A model generated the notes under the pieces. That model worked only from the letters and a program-made list of their open reading frames with translations, did not search any database and was not told where the DNA came from. Position numbers and translations under genes: made by a program. Positions 7,696-16,294 of a DNA stretch of 64,000 nt are shown here, piece after piece. Origin of the DNA: VRUE01 sp963702705 (GTDB taxonomy: Bacteria; Actinomycetota; Thermoleophilia; Solirubrobacterales; 70-9); contig CAVPDR010000006.1 of assembly GCA_963702705.1 (NCBI GenBank), positions 186,001-250,000 of the forward strand. The letters run 5' to 3'. Numbering within the stretch: position 1 is the stretch's first letter; each line of letters starts with the position of its first letter.

Positions 7696-8910
7696 CTACT
7701 CGCCGCGCATCAGCACGAGCAGCTTGTCGCTGGCGGCATCGATGCTCTCGCGGCTGGAGAGCAGCTTCTTGGTTTTCTGGTCGATCAACGAGCCGAGGAA
7801 GAACCTTCCCTTGCGGGACCAGATCCTGGGGTCCTTGCGGACGCGGGCAATGGCCGTCCTCGGCGCTATGCCGTTCTCCTGGGCCTCGTGGATCGCGACG
7901 AAGAGAGCTCGCCAGGCGGCGTTGGAAGCCAGCAGCGTCTCGCTGCGGATCCGGCGGACCAAGTCGCCTGCTTCGTTCGCGGGCACCCTTCCCTTCTCCA
8001 GCGGCTTGAGAGCATCGAGTTTGCCGGCAACCTCGTTGAAGACCTGCTTGAGCTCCGAGCGCACCTGGCGCTTGCCGCGTTCGCCGACGATCTCGGCGAC
8101 CCCATCGCGAATCCCCTCTTTGCTGCGAGTGGCCCGACCAAGGAGGTAGGAGGCAACGACGAAGCGGAGCTGCGCAAAGGCGAGCAGCTTGTCGCTCTTC
8201 GGCCCAACGCTCGCGTTGTTGAGGTCGATCCGGCCGGTGAAGAGCGGCACGTCGGCAATCAGCGTTTTGGTCAGTTCCGAGAGCAGGCTTTCGTCGGTGA
8301 GCGCCAGGACGCTCGAGGTCAGCGGCTTCTGCCGGTTGAGCTTGTTGAAGTCGCTCTTCTGCCGATCGAGGTTGGGCTCCTCCACGACCAGAACCGGAAT
8401 CGCCGCCAGCTCGATCCGGCGTTTGGCTTTGGCGCTCACCTTGGGCCGCTTGACGCCGCGAATTGTTGCCGCATCGAGGGCGACTGCCCAGGCGAGGCAT
8501 CGGTGCAGACCCTCGCCGACGCTGAAGGCGTTGGTGGCGCGCGCCTCTCCCGCGCTGTGATGGCCGACTGAAACCCCCTTGAAGTCGAGTTTCGAGGTCG
8601 AGTAGAGGACGATCGAGCTGAAGGTCCAGGGGTTCCCGGCCTCGGCCTCTTCGACGATGTAGTCGAGGATTCCCTGCACGTGGGCGGGGCTCGTCCGCCT
8701 CTGCACCGGCTCGCTCTGCCTGCTTTTCTTGAGGATCTCCGGAGTGAGCCCTTCGCTTGCCGCCGGGGTAATGAAGTTTCGGTCGATGAGGTCGAAGACC
8801 GGCATCACGCCGATATAGACGACCCTGCCGCTGTCCTCGGTCTGGATTGCCTTGAAGTCGAGGTAGCCGCGGGGAGAAGGCACTGCCGGGTTTTTCGACG
8901 AGGTGGTCAC
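7696..8910 (-). CDS. DndB/DGQHR-domain-like protein
   Basis: A 404-residue cytosolic protein, GTG start. It resembles the DGQHR-domain family that includes DndB, the regulator of phosphorothioate DNA modification. The signature DGQHR is represented by EGLHR at residues 133-137 and the second family motif by DFNKLNRQKPLTSS at 187-200. Length fits DndB (about 350-400). There are no dndA, C, D or E genes near, so it is not part of a standard Dnd locus. It is divergent from a DUF3800 gene with a palindrome between them, and the pair may be a small defence or DNA-transaction unit; that is inference. Confidence 0.6.
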   Translation of the reverse strand: MTTSSKNPAVPSPRGYLDFKAIQTEDSGRVVYIGVMPVFDLIDRNFITPAASEGLTPEILKKSRQSEPVQRRTSPAHVQGILDYIVEEAEAGNPWTFSSIVLYSTSKLDFKGVSVGHHSAGEARATNAFSVGEGLHRCLAWAVALDAATIRGVKRPKVSAKAKRRIELAAIPVLVVEEPNLDRQKSDFNKLNRQKPLTSSVLALTDESLLSELTKTLIADVPLFTGRIDLNNASVGPKSDKLLAFAQLRFVVASYLLGRATRSKEGIRDGVAEIVGERGKRQVRSELKQVFNEVAGKLDALKPLEKGRVPANEAGDLVRRIRSETLLASNAAWRALFVAIHEAQENGIAPRTAIARVRKDPRIWSRKGRFFLGSLIDQKTKKLLSSRESIDAASDKLLVLMRGE

Positions 8911-9016
8911 TCCGTTTCCTGGAATTGATTCATTCTACTGCGTACCGTATCAGAATGTATGAATAGATATACGTACTAGGCAAGTACGTGCACTTTAGCG
9001 TGCTAACCTTCCCCAA
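8911..9016. promoter_or_regulatory. Divergent promoter with palindrome between the dndB-like and DUF3800 genes
   Basis: A 106-bp AT-rich spacer. A perfect 7-bp inverted repeat ACGTACT (8971-8977) / AGTACGT (8983-8989) with a 5-nt loop is the likely operator. On the minus strand TTGCCT (8978-8983) and ATACAT (8955-8960), 17 nt apart, form a promoter toward the dndB-like gene, its -35 sitting inside the palindrome. On the plus strand TAACCT at 9004-9009 is a possible -10 that would place transcription at or next to the ATG at 9017, that is, a leaderless message. Confidence 0.55.
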
Positions 9017-9700
9017 ATGCATTTGGCCTATGTCGATGAGACCTACGCTGGCGCCATCTACAGCTTCGCCGCGCTGCTCGTCCACGACGAGCGCGATGCC
9101 GGCATGCAGCGGGAGGTCTTGGCGATCCCGAGGCGCTTCGCGGAGCACGGGGTCGATCCCGACGCCGAGCTGCACGGCGCCGACCTCTTTCACTCGCGCC
9201 GGGCCTGGAAGGTTCTTCGCGATAAGCCCGCACTGAGGGTGCACGCTTACCGGCTGGGCCTCAGGTCGATTGAGCCCTGCGAAGGCAAAGTCGTGCTGGT
9301 GTCGATCGAGCGGACGGGGGCCGCGGCACGCGATCTGAGCGTCGCCCGGGCGTTGGCGGTCGACAAGCTCTTGGACTGCTTGGAGCGGGAGAGCGAGCGG
9401 CTCGGCGATCGGTGCTTGCTGATCTTCGACGAGGCGGGAAGCATGGACCCGGCTCTTGCTCGGGCTGTCCATTCCCACCATCGGAAGGCACTCGTCGGTG
9501 GACCTGGGCCGCGCATCGTCGAGACCCCTGGCATCGTGCACAGCCACAACACGCCGGGGGTTCAGGTGGCTGACCTCGCAGCGTTCCTCTTCCAGCGTCG
9601 CCGCCGGGGCATTGACGATCTGAGCAGCGCGGCCGGACAGGCGGTTGAGTCGCTCTGGAGAGTGCTCGAGCCAAGCATCCACTGCCAGCTAGGCCCCTAG
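9017..9700 (+). CDS. DUF3800 domain protein
   Basis: A 227-residue protein of the DUF3800 family. It opens MHLAYVDETY (acidic pair Asp7/Glu8), has LIFDEAG with Asp138/Glu139, and ends with GVQVADLAAF (Asp186), the three conserved acidic blocks typical of the family, which is predicted to have an RNase H-like nuclease-type fold. DUF3800 genes are often accessory and appear in defence islands and mobile regions. It is divergent from a DndB-like gene across a shared operator and is followed by a strong hairpin at 9708. Biochemical activity is unproven. Confidence 0.8.
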   Translation: MHLAYVDETYAGAIYSFAALLVHDERDAGMQREVLAIPRRFAEHGVDPDAELHGADLFHSRRAWKVLRDKPALRVHAYRLGLRSIEPCEGKVVLVSIERTGAAARDLSVARALAVDKLLDCLERESERLGDRCLLIFDEAGSMDPALARAVHSHHRKALVGGPGPRIVETPGIVHSHNTPGVQVADLAAFLFQRRRRGIDDLSSAAGQAVESLWRVLEPSIHCQLGP

Positions 9701-9707
9701 ACGCACC

Positions 9708-9729
9708 GAAGCCGCCTTGCGGCGGCTTC
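9708..9729. terminator. Stem-loop terminator after the DUF3800 gene
   Basis: A perfect 9-bp stem GAAGCCGCC / GGCGGCTTC with a TTGC tetraloop, 8 nt after the stop of the DUF3800 gene. There is no T-run, as is common in GC-rich actinobacteria. The remaining sequence up to 9827 shows no gene. Confidence 0.75.
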
Positions 9730-9827
9730 AACGCTGTTGCGAGAGCCAGTGGCCACTCGCGAAAGACATTTTAGGGCGTTGTTCGCGGGAAAGCAATCGA
9801 CTGAGCAGAGAAGGCCGCCGCGCAGTT

Positions 9828-10586
9828 TCAGCAGCGTCGCTCCTCGCGGAACATCCTGAGCGCGTGTTCGCCGGCCGGGTGCGCTCGCAGCTCGCGAACG
9901 GTCGACGCCATCGGTTCCGGCAGCTCGTCGGGCTGGGGGAGGGGTACGCCGTACTCGGGCGGCATCAGCATCGGCGCCGCCAGCGAGGCGAAGGTCAGGT
10001 CGGCGGCGCTGAAGCGCTCGCCGCAGAGGTAGGGCCGCCCGTCGCCCAGGCGCGCGGCGACGGCGTCGAAGGTTTCCCGCACCATGGTCTCGGAGTGCGC
10101 GGCCTTATCCGGCGTGACGTCGAGGTAGCGGTCGATGATCCGCGCAGCCAGGGGGTAGACCAGCGGCAGCGCGCGGCGCTCCCAGGCAGGCACGCCCGTG
10201 CAGCCGTAGGCGACCGCGATGTCGCGCCTGCCGCGCAGGCCGTAGTACATCCACCTGCGGCCCTCCGGTCCCAGGCGCTGGTCGTAGCCGCGCTGCAGCG
10301 CTCGGACCTCGTCGGCGGCGGCCTCGTCGGCGGGGAACAGTCCGCGGTCCGGCGGCGCCTTGGCGCTCACCTCCTCGACGATGTCCGCGGAATCGGAGAA
10401 AACCCGCTCACCCCAGACCAGCACCGGCGCGGTTTTGCCGCCACCGGCGCGGGTGACATGAATCCAGTGGACCACCTGGAGGTGGGCTCGCTCCTCGTAC
10501 TCAATGCCCGCCCACTCGAGCGCCCAGCGGGCCTTCTCGCAGTAGTGACTGATCGGAATCGTGATCAGAACCGGGCTCTCACTCAT
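9828..10586 (-). CDS. Glutathione S-transferase family protein
   Basis: A 252-residue protein with a thioredoxin-like N-terminal domain (LITIPISHYCEKARWALEWA, where SHYCEKARW is the GST N-site motif with a Ser/Cys active position) and a helical C-terminal domain containing YLCGERFSAADLTFASL, the conserved GST N-capping box. Start chosen at ATG 10586 (MSESPV), since further upstream codons give low-complexity sequence. Actinobacteria mostly lack glutathione, so the physiological thiol cofactor is uncertain. It is probably monocistronic. Confidence 0.85.
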   Translation of the reverse strand: MSESPVLITIPISHYCEKARWALEWAGIEYEERAHLQVVHWIHVTRAGGGKTAPVLVWGERVFSDSADIVEEVSAKAPPDRGLFPADEAAADEVRALQRGYDQRLGPEGRRWMYYGLRGRRDIAVAYGCTGVPAWERRALPLVYPLAARIIDRYLDVTPDKAAHSETMVRETFDAVAARLGDGRPYLCGERFSAADLTFASLAAPMLMPPEYGVPLPQPDELPEPMASTVRELRAHPAGEHALRMFREERRC

Positions 10587-10641
10587 CGAAACAGTGTGCC
10601 CGGAGGCGGCGCGCGGCGTCGGCCGATGCCCCAACCAGGAG

Positions 10642-11142
10642 CTAGGTCTTGGACGCCTGTGGAGTCCCAGTTGCCCGCTGGCGCAGCGCGTAGAGCGCGA
10701 TCGCCACCAGCGGCGCGATGAAGTCGGCCCAGAGGACGAGACCGGTGTTGTCGGGCGCGTGGTTGTCGTGGATCGCGGCCTGGTGGAGGTGGCCGTAGGC
10801 GTCGCCGAGGTAGGAGATGGAGACGGCGATCACGGCGGCGAGGAGGAAGCCGTCGCGGAAGCGGGCGCAGAGGATGCCGAGGACGCCGATCGCCAGGTCG
10901 GCGAAGCCGACCTCGGTCTGGAAGCCGCCGTCGCCGTTGCTGAAGCCGATTTCGCGAGCGGTCGTCGGTCCGTCGAAGAAGTGGAACATCGCGCCGAAGA
11001 CGGCGGCGATCCCGACCGCGACGACCATCCACCAGACGAGGAAGATTTCGAGAGTACGGGCGGCGCTGCGGGGCCGGCTGTCGCGGTGGCGATGGATCGC
11101 GGCGCCGAGCAGTGCGATCGCTGCGAAGAAGAGAAACGGCAT
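10642..11142 (-). CDS. Four- or five-TM membrane protein (DUF6790-like)
   Basis: A 166-residue integral membrane protein. Hydrophobic segments lie at about 1-17, 34-56, 80-95, 98-115 and 133-152; a conserved-looking FHFFDGPTTAREIGF loop follows the second, and AYGHLHQAAIHDNHAPDNTG lies before the last, with several His residues that could bind metal or heme. It resembles the DUF6790 group, whose function is unknown. It is 34 bp downstream of another membrane-protein gene on the same strand and may be co-transcribed with it. Confidence 0.75.
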   Translation of the reverse strand: MPFLFFAAIALLGAAIHRHRDSRPRSAARTLEIFLVWWMVVAVGIAAVFGAMFHFFDGPTTAREIGFSNGDGGFQTEVGFADLAIGVLGILCARFRDGFLLAAVIAVSISYLGDAYGHLHQAAIHDNHAPDNTGLVLWADFIAPLVAIALYALRQRATGTPQASKT

Positions 11143-11176
11143 GGCTTCCTCCGGCGGGTCGAGGGACGCCGGGAAC

Positions 11177-12046
11177 CTATTGCTCTTTCTTCTCCCGCGG
11201 GTCGGCCGCCTGGGCGAGGCGTTCGGCCTGCTCGCGGACTTCGGCGCCCGCCTCGCGGGTTGCCGCGACGGCCTCGTCGCTCATGGCCGTCAGGCCCTCG
11301 CTCGGTTTGCCGCCGACGACGTCGCGGAAGGCTTCCTTGAAGCGCTCGGTGCGGCGCTCGGGGGCGAAGCGCTCCGCGGCCTTGCTCTGCTTCTTCGGTC
11401 GCCGCTCGCCGTAGCGGTAGCGGGCCCAGGCCGAGCTCGGCTTGCCGATGCGGCCGGCTCCGTAGAAGGCGACCGGCGCGACGAAGATGCCGACCGTGCC
11501 GTGCAGGACCCGTCCCTTGGCGAAACAGATCGCGACGCAGGCGAAGGCAAAGATCGTGAGGACGATGCTGGTGACCAGCGCCTCGGTCGAGCTCGAGTCG
11601 ATCACCACCGGGCTGACGCCGAGCACGATCAGCAGCATCAGCGCCGCCGCGATCACCGTCGCGTCGACCGAGCTGCGGCCCTCCTCGGTCCAGTAGACGT
11701 CCTCGAGGTGAACCCAGAGTGCGTACTCGTCGATCGTCAGCCCGACGCCGACGCCGAAGAAGAGCGCGCAGATTTCGGTGTAGGGGGCGCGGCCGTCGGC
11801 GGCGAAGCCGAGCGTCCCGGCGATCATCATCGTGACGATGCCGAAAACGAGGTGGTGGAGGTGGACGCCGGAATCGCTTTCGATGTTGCCCGGCCACCAC
11901 GAAACGCTTTCGCTGCGGATAATCCGCGTGCTCATGCGGATGAAGGCGAAGGAGCCGAGGAAGCCGACGAGGACGAGGAAGACCGCCTGCTCGTGATTGT
12001 CTTCGAGGTTGCCCCAGAAGCTGGTGAGGATCGACGCGGTGCTCAT
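11177..12046 (-). CDS. Multi-pass membrane protein with charged C-terminal tail
   Basis: A 289-residue protein of unknown function. About six membrane segments lie between residues 20 and 205, including FFGVGVGLTIDEYALWVHL and HLHHLVFGIVTMMIAGTLGF (a His-rich HLHHLVFG motif near residue 63). Residues 205-289 form a charged cytosolic tail with possible coiled coil (ERFAPERRTERFKEAF, REAGAEVREQAERLAQA). Its ATG at 12046 is only 20 bp from the divergent GTG at 12067, so the two genes must have very short leaders or overlapping promoters. Confidence 0.75.
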   Translation of the reverse strand: MSTASILTSFWGNLEDNHEQAVFLVLVGFLGSFAFIRMSTRIIRSESVSWWPGNIESDSGVHLHHLVFGIVTMMIAGTLGFAADGRAPYTEICALFFGVGVGLTIDEYALWVHLEDVYWTEEGRSSVDATVIAAALMLLIVLGVSPVVIDSSSTEALVTSIVLTIFAFACVAICFAKGRVLHGTVGIFVAPVAFYGAGRIGKPSSAWARYRYGERRPKKQSKAAERFAPERRTERFKEAFRDVVGGKPSEGLTAMSDEAVAATREAGAEVREQAERLAQAADPREKKEQ

Positions 12047-12066
12047 CGGAGAAAGCCGAGTCTAAG

Positions 12067-12618
12067 GTGACCCGCTCGATTCCACTAAGCCGCAAGCAAC
12101 TGCTGATCCTGAGCGGGGTTGCGACGGTGGCGTTCGACGTCGCGCTGACCGTTCTCGACCGCAGAATGCAGGGCGCTGGCGGTCCGTCGATCGTCGGCTT
12201 CGAGTTCGCTGGCAGCGCGCACCGGGCAGCGAACGTCATGGCCGAATGGGGAGCGAGCGGCCGCCACTACGCCCACTGGTCGCTGTGGCTCGATTTCGGC
12301 TTCATCCTGAGTTTCGGGACCTTCTTCACGCTCGTCGGTCTGGCCACCCGCGACTTCGCCCGCGACAACGGTCTGCGGAGGCTGGCCGCCGCCGGCGTCG
12401 TCGCGCCGTATTGCGCCGCGGCCGCGGCCGTTTTCGACGTGGTCGAAGACGTCTTCCTGCTGCTCACCCTCGGTGGCCATGGCGGCCGCTTCGCCCCGCC
12501 GATCGCGGCGGTTTGCGCGAGCCTCAAGTTCGTCCTGATCACGATTGCGATCGTTTACGCACTGTGGGGCCTGGTCGCTTGGCTCCTCAGGCGCCGGCAG
12601 CCGGCCGAGGCAACCTAG
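12067..12618 (+). CDS. Four-TM membrane protein
   Basis: A 183-residue integral membrane protein, GTG start. Hydrophobic segments at about 11-29, 75-98, 105-135 and 148-175; no family recognised. A motif DVVEDVFLLLTLGGHGGRFAPP lies in the third loop. It ends with an Arg-rich tail. Its stop overlaps the end of the convergent methyltransferase gene by 4 bp. Divergent from the six-TM gene at 11177 with only 20 bp between. Confidence 0.7.
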   Translation: MTRSIPLSRKQLLILSGVATVAFDVALTVLDRRMQGAGGPSIVGFEFAGSAHRAANVMAEWGASGRHYAHWSLWLDFGFILSFGTFFTLVGLATRDFARDNGLRRLAAAGVVAPYCAAAAAVFDVVEDVFLLLTLGGHGGRFAPPIAAVCASLKFVLITIAIVYALWGLVAWLLRRRQPAEAT

Positions 12619-13382
12619 GCGGTTGGTTCTCGACCCAGCTCGGAGACGACCAGCCGCAGGCCGACGTCCAGCTCCGACTGTCGAAGCAGGTGACCGTAGC
12701 GGCGGTCCCAGTCTCCGCTCTCCAGGTCGGCGGCGAGGCGTTTCCGCCCCGCTTGCCTTGCCTCCTCGGGGATGCCCTGCCAGACCCACATCGGCTTCAC
12801 CATGTCATCGTCGAAAAGCAGCTCGGGCCTCGCCCAGAGGGCGGCGAAGAAGTGGTCCTCGCAGTCCCGCGGCACGGGCAGGGGCGAGGTCCGCGTCGCC
12901 GGCAGCAGCGCCGCCAACTCACGGCTTCCCGCTCCCGACGGTCGCTTAAGCTCGAGCATCGCCGGGAAGTAGTCGGCGGTGATCCAGAGTTCCTCCAGGG
13001 CCTCGGGGTCGAACGCGACCATCGCTATCCGCAGTCGTGCCACTCGCTGCATCTCATCGAGCCCGGCGCGCAGGTCGGCCCAGTGGTGGGCGGTCAGTAC
13101 GCCCATTGCGGCGTCGAAGGAATCGTCGGCGAAGGGCAGCGATTCGGCGCTCGCCTGCACCACCCGCGCCGATCCGGGGGGCCGCTGCGAGATCATCTCG
13201 ACCGAGGGCTCGACCGCCGTCACCTCGCGGTCGCCCGGCTCGTAGGAGCCCGTTCCCGCCCCCACGTTGACGACCGTGCGCGCGTCGCCCAGCGCCGCGG
13301 CGATGCGCGCCGCGATCCGCGCATCGCCACGACGATGCGTGCCGTAGCCGACCCCGATCCGGTCATATGTGGCATCGGACAT
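12615..13382 (-). CDS. Class I SAM-dependent methyltransferase
   Basis: A 255-residue Rossmann methyltransferase. SAM motif I is TVVNVGAGTGSY (about residues 36-47), the acidic residue of motif II lies in TAVEPSVEM, and the post-I region reads ASAESLPFADDSFDAAMGVL, typical of methyltransferase type-11 (UbiE/Coq5-like) enzymes. Start at ATG 13382 (MSDATYDRIGVGYG), the standard N-terminus of this group. The acceptor substrate is unknown. It is divergent from the alkyltransferase gene at 13460 (77-bp gap). Confidence 0.88.
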   Translation of the reverse strand: MSDATYDRIGVGYGTHRRGDARIAARIAAALGDARTVVNVGAGTGSYEPGDREVTAVEPSVEMISQRPPGSARVVQASAESLPFADDSFDAAMGVLTAHHWADLRAGLDEMQRVARLRIAMVAFDPEALEELWITADYFPAMLELKRPSGAGSRELAALLPATRTSPLPVPRDCEDHFFAALWARPELLFDDDMVKPMWVWQGIPEEARQAGRKRLAADLESGDWDRRYGHLLRQSELDVGLRLVVSELGREPTA

Positions 13383-13459
13383 GGGGTCAGAGTACGGGCG
13401 GAGTCGACTGACACGCTGCGGTCTCACGTTTCGACCGGGGTGGGCGTTTAGCTACCCGG

Positions 13460-14008
13460 ATGAACACTGCCGCCAGCTGGACGACATGCGAGAGCCCGAT
13501 CGGGCCACTGACCGTGGTCGCCGGGCCGGAAGGCATCGCCCACATCTATTTCGACGGGCACGTCCCGCGGCTGCCGCAGTCGGCGCGGAGGCCGCTGCCG
13601 CAGGCGGAAGACCAGCTCGGCGCCTACTTCGCCGGGGAGCGGAGAGTCTTCGAGTTGGACCTCGATCTTCGCGGCGCGCCCCTCAAGCGGGCGGTCTGGG
13701 AGCGGCTGCTCGAGATCCCTTACGGGGAGACGACGACCTACGGCGAGGTGGCGACCAAGATCGACGAGACGCTTTACGACGCTGACCTCGAGCCCTACAG
13801 GCGTCCCCGGGTCGTGGGCGCGGCGATCGGCAGCAACCCGGTCCCCGTCGTGGTCCCCTGCCACAGGGTGATCGGCGCCGACGGCTCACTCACCGGTTAC
13901 TTTGGCGGCCTCGAGCGCAAGCGGGTGCTGCTCGAGCTCGAGGGCGTGCGCCTCGCCGTAGGCTCACCCGCCCCGGCCGCGGCGAAGGATCAGCTGGCGA
14001 TGCTGTGA
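13460..14008 (+). CDS. ogt: Methylated-DNA--protein-cysteine methyltransferase (MGMT/Ogt)
   Basis: A 182-residue suicide DNA-repair protein that transfers alkyl groups from O6-alkylguanine to its own cysteine. The active site is VVVPCHRVIG with Cys134; the helix-turn-helix region reads LLEIPYGETTTYGEVA and the Asn/Arg hinge VGAAIGSNPVP. The loop between TYGEVA and VVGAA is about 10-15 residues longer than usual. Strong hairpin follows at 14014. No Ada regulatory domain is present, so this is the constitutive Ogt type. Confidence 0.93.
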   Translation: MNTAASWTTCESPIGPLTVVAGPEGIAHIYFDGHVPRLPQSARRPLPQAEDQLGAYFAGERRVFELDLDLRGAPLKRAVWERLLEIPYGETTTYGEVATKIDETLYDADLEPYRRPRVVGAAIGSNPVPVVVPCHRVIGADGSLTGYFGGLERKRVLLELEGVRLAVGSPAPAAAKDQLAML

Positions 14009-14013
14009 CCCGG

Positions 14014-14043
14014 CACTCCCGTCGCGTCGCCGCGACGGGAGTG
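14014..14043. terminator. Bidirectional stem-loop terminator
   Basis: A perfect 13-bp stem CACTCCCGTCGCG / CGCGACGGGAGTG with a TCGC tetraloop, placed between two convergent genes (ogt ending 14008 and the TIG/PASTA gene ending 14062). It can terminate both transcripts. Confidence 0.85.
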
Positions 14044-14061
14044 CAGAGCCGGCGGAGTGTC

Positions 14062-15111
14062 CTACGACTTGCCGACCGCGAGCTTGACTTTGGTTCCCGG
14101 TGCCAGCACCTTGCCGGGTTTCTTGCTCTGCGTCAGCACCTTGCCCGGCTTGCCCTTGCGGCGGGTGACCTTGCCGAGTTTGCAGCCTGCACGGCCGAGG
14201 GCCTTCTTGCTCGCTTTGAGCGTCTTGCCCTTCAGCTTGGGCACGACGCAGCCTTCGTAGTAGAAGCGGTCGTCCCTGGTTTCCACGTTGGTTCCAGCGA
14301 GCGTGGTCGCGGTCACGTCGACCGGGCCCACTTTTTTGCTGGCGGGCACGACGGCGGTGATCTGCGTTTCCGATTCGGCTTTGAAGCTGGTCGCCGGGAG
14401 GGTCCCGAACTTGACCGCGTTGGCGGCGCCGAGGTTGGTGCCGGTGATTTTCACGCTGGTGCCACCGACGACAGAGCCGAAGTCGGGTGTGACCGAGGTG
14501 ATCGACGGGGCCGGCTGGACTTCGGCGCTGAGCTCGATCTCTTTACCCGATTCGGAGCCGCTGGGCGGGACCGTCGCCCCTTCGAAAGGCGGCGGGAAGA
14601 TGAAGCCGTAGCTGGCGCCGGCAACCGTGGCGATGCCGATTTTGTCGGCGGCGTTGGTCGGGTCGACCCCGATCAGGTCACCGGACTTGACCGGCAGGTT
14701 CGCGGTGAAGGTCTGCAGTCCGCCTCCGGCCGCGGGGGTGACCGGGTTGCTCGTTCCCGCCGCCATGTAGCCGCCGGTGCCGTTGGGCCGCAGGACCCGC
14801 AGAGTGAAGGGGCCACCTTCGGCGTCGAGCATCCGCCAGCGCACGATCGCGCCGGTCGCGGGCGAGGTCAGGTTGGCGCCTTTCTCGGGCAGCGCCGTGT
14901 TGAAGAAGGTCCTCACCGAGCCGAACGGGGTTGCGACCGACCCGGCCGGCAGAACGCTGCCGACGGTGACCGTCGCCGCCTGTGCTGTCGCCGCCAGCAG
15001 TGCGCAGGCGCTGATGGCGGTGATGGCGAGAACGCCAAGTAGCCCCAATGTCCCCTGTCTGGTGCCTGAACTGGCGCTGGCACCGTCTCCGTGTCGTTGT
15101 CGACACTCCAT
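14062..15111 (-). CDS. Secreted IPT/TIG and PASTA-domain protein
   Basis: A 349-residue exported protein. The N-terminus has a signal peptide ending in the run AATAQA (about residue 45). Residues about 46-190 form a beta-rich domain; about 203-290 is an IPT/TIG domain (SITSVTPDFGSVVGGTSVKI); the C-terminus from CVVPKLKGKTLKASKKALG to the end is a PASTA domain, as seen in cell-wall-sensing kinases and penicillin-binding proteins. Probably binds the cell wall or a surface glycan. Lys-rich at the C-terminus (KVTRRKGKPGK). Confidence 0.85.
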   Translation of the reverse strand: MECRQRHGDGASASSGTRQGTLGLLGVLAITAISACALLAATAQAATVTVGSVLPAGSVATPFGSVRTFFNTALPEKGANLTSPATGAIVRWRMLDAEGGPFTLRVLRPNGTGGYMAAGTSNPVTPAAGGGLQTFTANLPVKSGDLIGVDPTNAADKIGIATVAGASYGFIFPPPFEGATVPPSGSESGKEIELSAEVQPAPSITSVTPDFGSVVGGTSVKITGTNLGAANAVKFGTLPATSFKAESETQITAVVPASKKVGPVDVTATTLAGTNVETRDDRFYYEGCVVPKLKGKTLKASKKALGRAGCKLGKVTRRKGKPGKVLTQSKKPGKVLAPGTKVKLAVGKS

Positions 15112-15174
15112 CTACTTGCCTCCTTAGGTGGTTGCCCCCGCGAGCCTACGGCCGGTCGGGGTCGTTCGCGAGTC

Positions 15175-16191
15175 TCAAACCGGTCGGGGGCCGATTGTTG
15201 CGGCAGTCATCCCGCTCTCGCTCGTGCGGAAACGCCCCCTGTACTCGGCCGGTCCGACTCCCAGAACCCGGAGGAAGGCGCGGCGCATGGTCTCGGCGCT
15301 GCCGAAACCGCAGCGGCCGGCGACGGTCTCGACCGGGGCGGCGGTGTCGGCGAGTTGGTCACGGGCCGCCTCGACCCGGATCCGCTCGGTGAAGCGCGCC
15401 GGCGTGGTGCCGGTCTGCTCGGTGAACAGCCGGCGCAGGTGACGCTCGGAGAGGGCGGCTCGCTCGGCCAGCCGTGGCAGGCGATGGTCGGCGGCGGGGT
15501 CGGCGACGATCGCGTCGAGGATCTCGCGCACCGGGGGCGCGACGCCCGCGGGCAGCGCCAGACGCTCGGAGAACTGCGACTGGCCGCCCGGGCGCTGCAG
15601 GAACATCACGGTCCAGCGGGCGACCGTCCGCGCGACCTCGGCACCGTGGTCCTCCTCGACCAGGGCAAGCGCGAGGTCCATCCCGGCGGTCATGCCGGCC
15701 GAGGTCGAGACCGGCCCGTCGCGGACGAAGATCCGGTCCGGCTCGACCCGGACGCCGGGGTGGCGGCGGGCGAGCTCGGCGCAGAAGGCCCAGTGCGTGG
15801 TCGCCGCCCTGCCGTCGAGCAGACCCGCCTCGGCGAGCAGAAAGGCGCCGGCGCAGACCGAGCAGGTGCGGCGGGCGCCGGGGGCGATGCGCCGCAGCGC
15901 CGGAGCGAGGCGCGGGTCGCCGAGAACGTCATCGATCCGCAGGCCGCCGCCGACGATCACGGTGTCGACGCCGCGCCGGCGCACGCCGCCCAGCGCGATG
16001 TCGGCACCGAGGCGCAGCCCTCCCGAGCCGCGGACCGGCCCGCCGTCGGGAGTCGCGACGGCCATTTCGTAACCGCCCCGGCCGCCGAGAAGGCGGGTGG
16101 CGGCGTCGAGGATGTCCGAGGGGCCGACGACGTCGAGCAGCTGCACTCCCTCGAAGGCGACGAGCACGACCTGGCGCTTTGAGTCGGGCAC
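15175..16191 (-). CDS. GlxA-type regulator: DJ-1/PfpI domain plus AraC HTH
   Basis: About 338 residues from the GTG at 16191; the exact start is not certain. The N-terminal DJ-1/PfpI-like domain contains the nucleophile elbow RTCSVCAGAFLLAEAG, and the C-terminal AraC domain has two helix-turn-helix units (LAERAALSERHLRRLFTEQT and VAGRCGFGSAETMRRAFLRV). The family (FtrA/GlxA/CdhR) activates catabolic or stress genes in response to small amines or aldehydes. It is divergent from the HD/MBL pair at 16295; a small palindrome lies between (16218-16231). Confidence 0.85.
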   Translation of the reverse strand: MPDSKRQVVLVAFEGVQLLDVVGPSDILDAATRLLGGRGGYEMAVATPDGGPVRGSGGLRLGADIALGGVRRRGVDTVIVGGGLRIDDVLGDPRLAPALRRIAPGARRTCSVCAGAFLLAEAGLLDGRAATTHWAFCAELARRHPGVRVEPDRIFVRDGPVSTSAGMTAGMDLALALVEEDHGAEVARTVARWTVMFLQRPGGQSQFSERLALPAGVAPPVREILDAIVADPAADHRLPRLAERAALSERHLRRLFTEQTGTTPARFTERIRVEAARDQLADTAAPVETVAGRCGFGSAETMRRAFLRVLGVGPAEYRGRFRTSESGMTAATIGPRPV

Positions 16192-16217
16192 ACGGACATC
16201 TTGCAGGCGCTGGCTCC

Positions 16218-16231
16218 TGTCCGCAAGGACA
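16218..16231. promoter_or_regulatory. Palindrome in the GlxA-type/HD intergenic region
   Basis: TGTCC (16218-16222) and GGACA (16227-16231) form a 5-bp-arm inverted repeat in the 103-bp gap between divergent genes. It could be an operator for the AraC-type regulator. Short arms make it weak evidence on its own. Confidence 0.3.
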
Positions 16232-16294
16232 TATATCCCTCGGATTCGGACAAGCTTCTGCTCCGCTCCCGCCGCCGCCGGTAGCAATCCCGAC

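Noticed and set aside
7696..8910. A complete Dnd phosphorothioation locus
   Set aside because: No dndA, dndC, dndD, dndE or dndFGH gene lies anywhere in the window; only a DndB-like protein is present.
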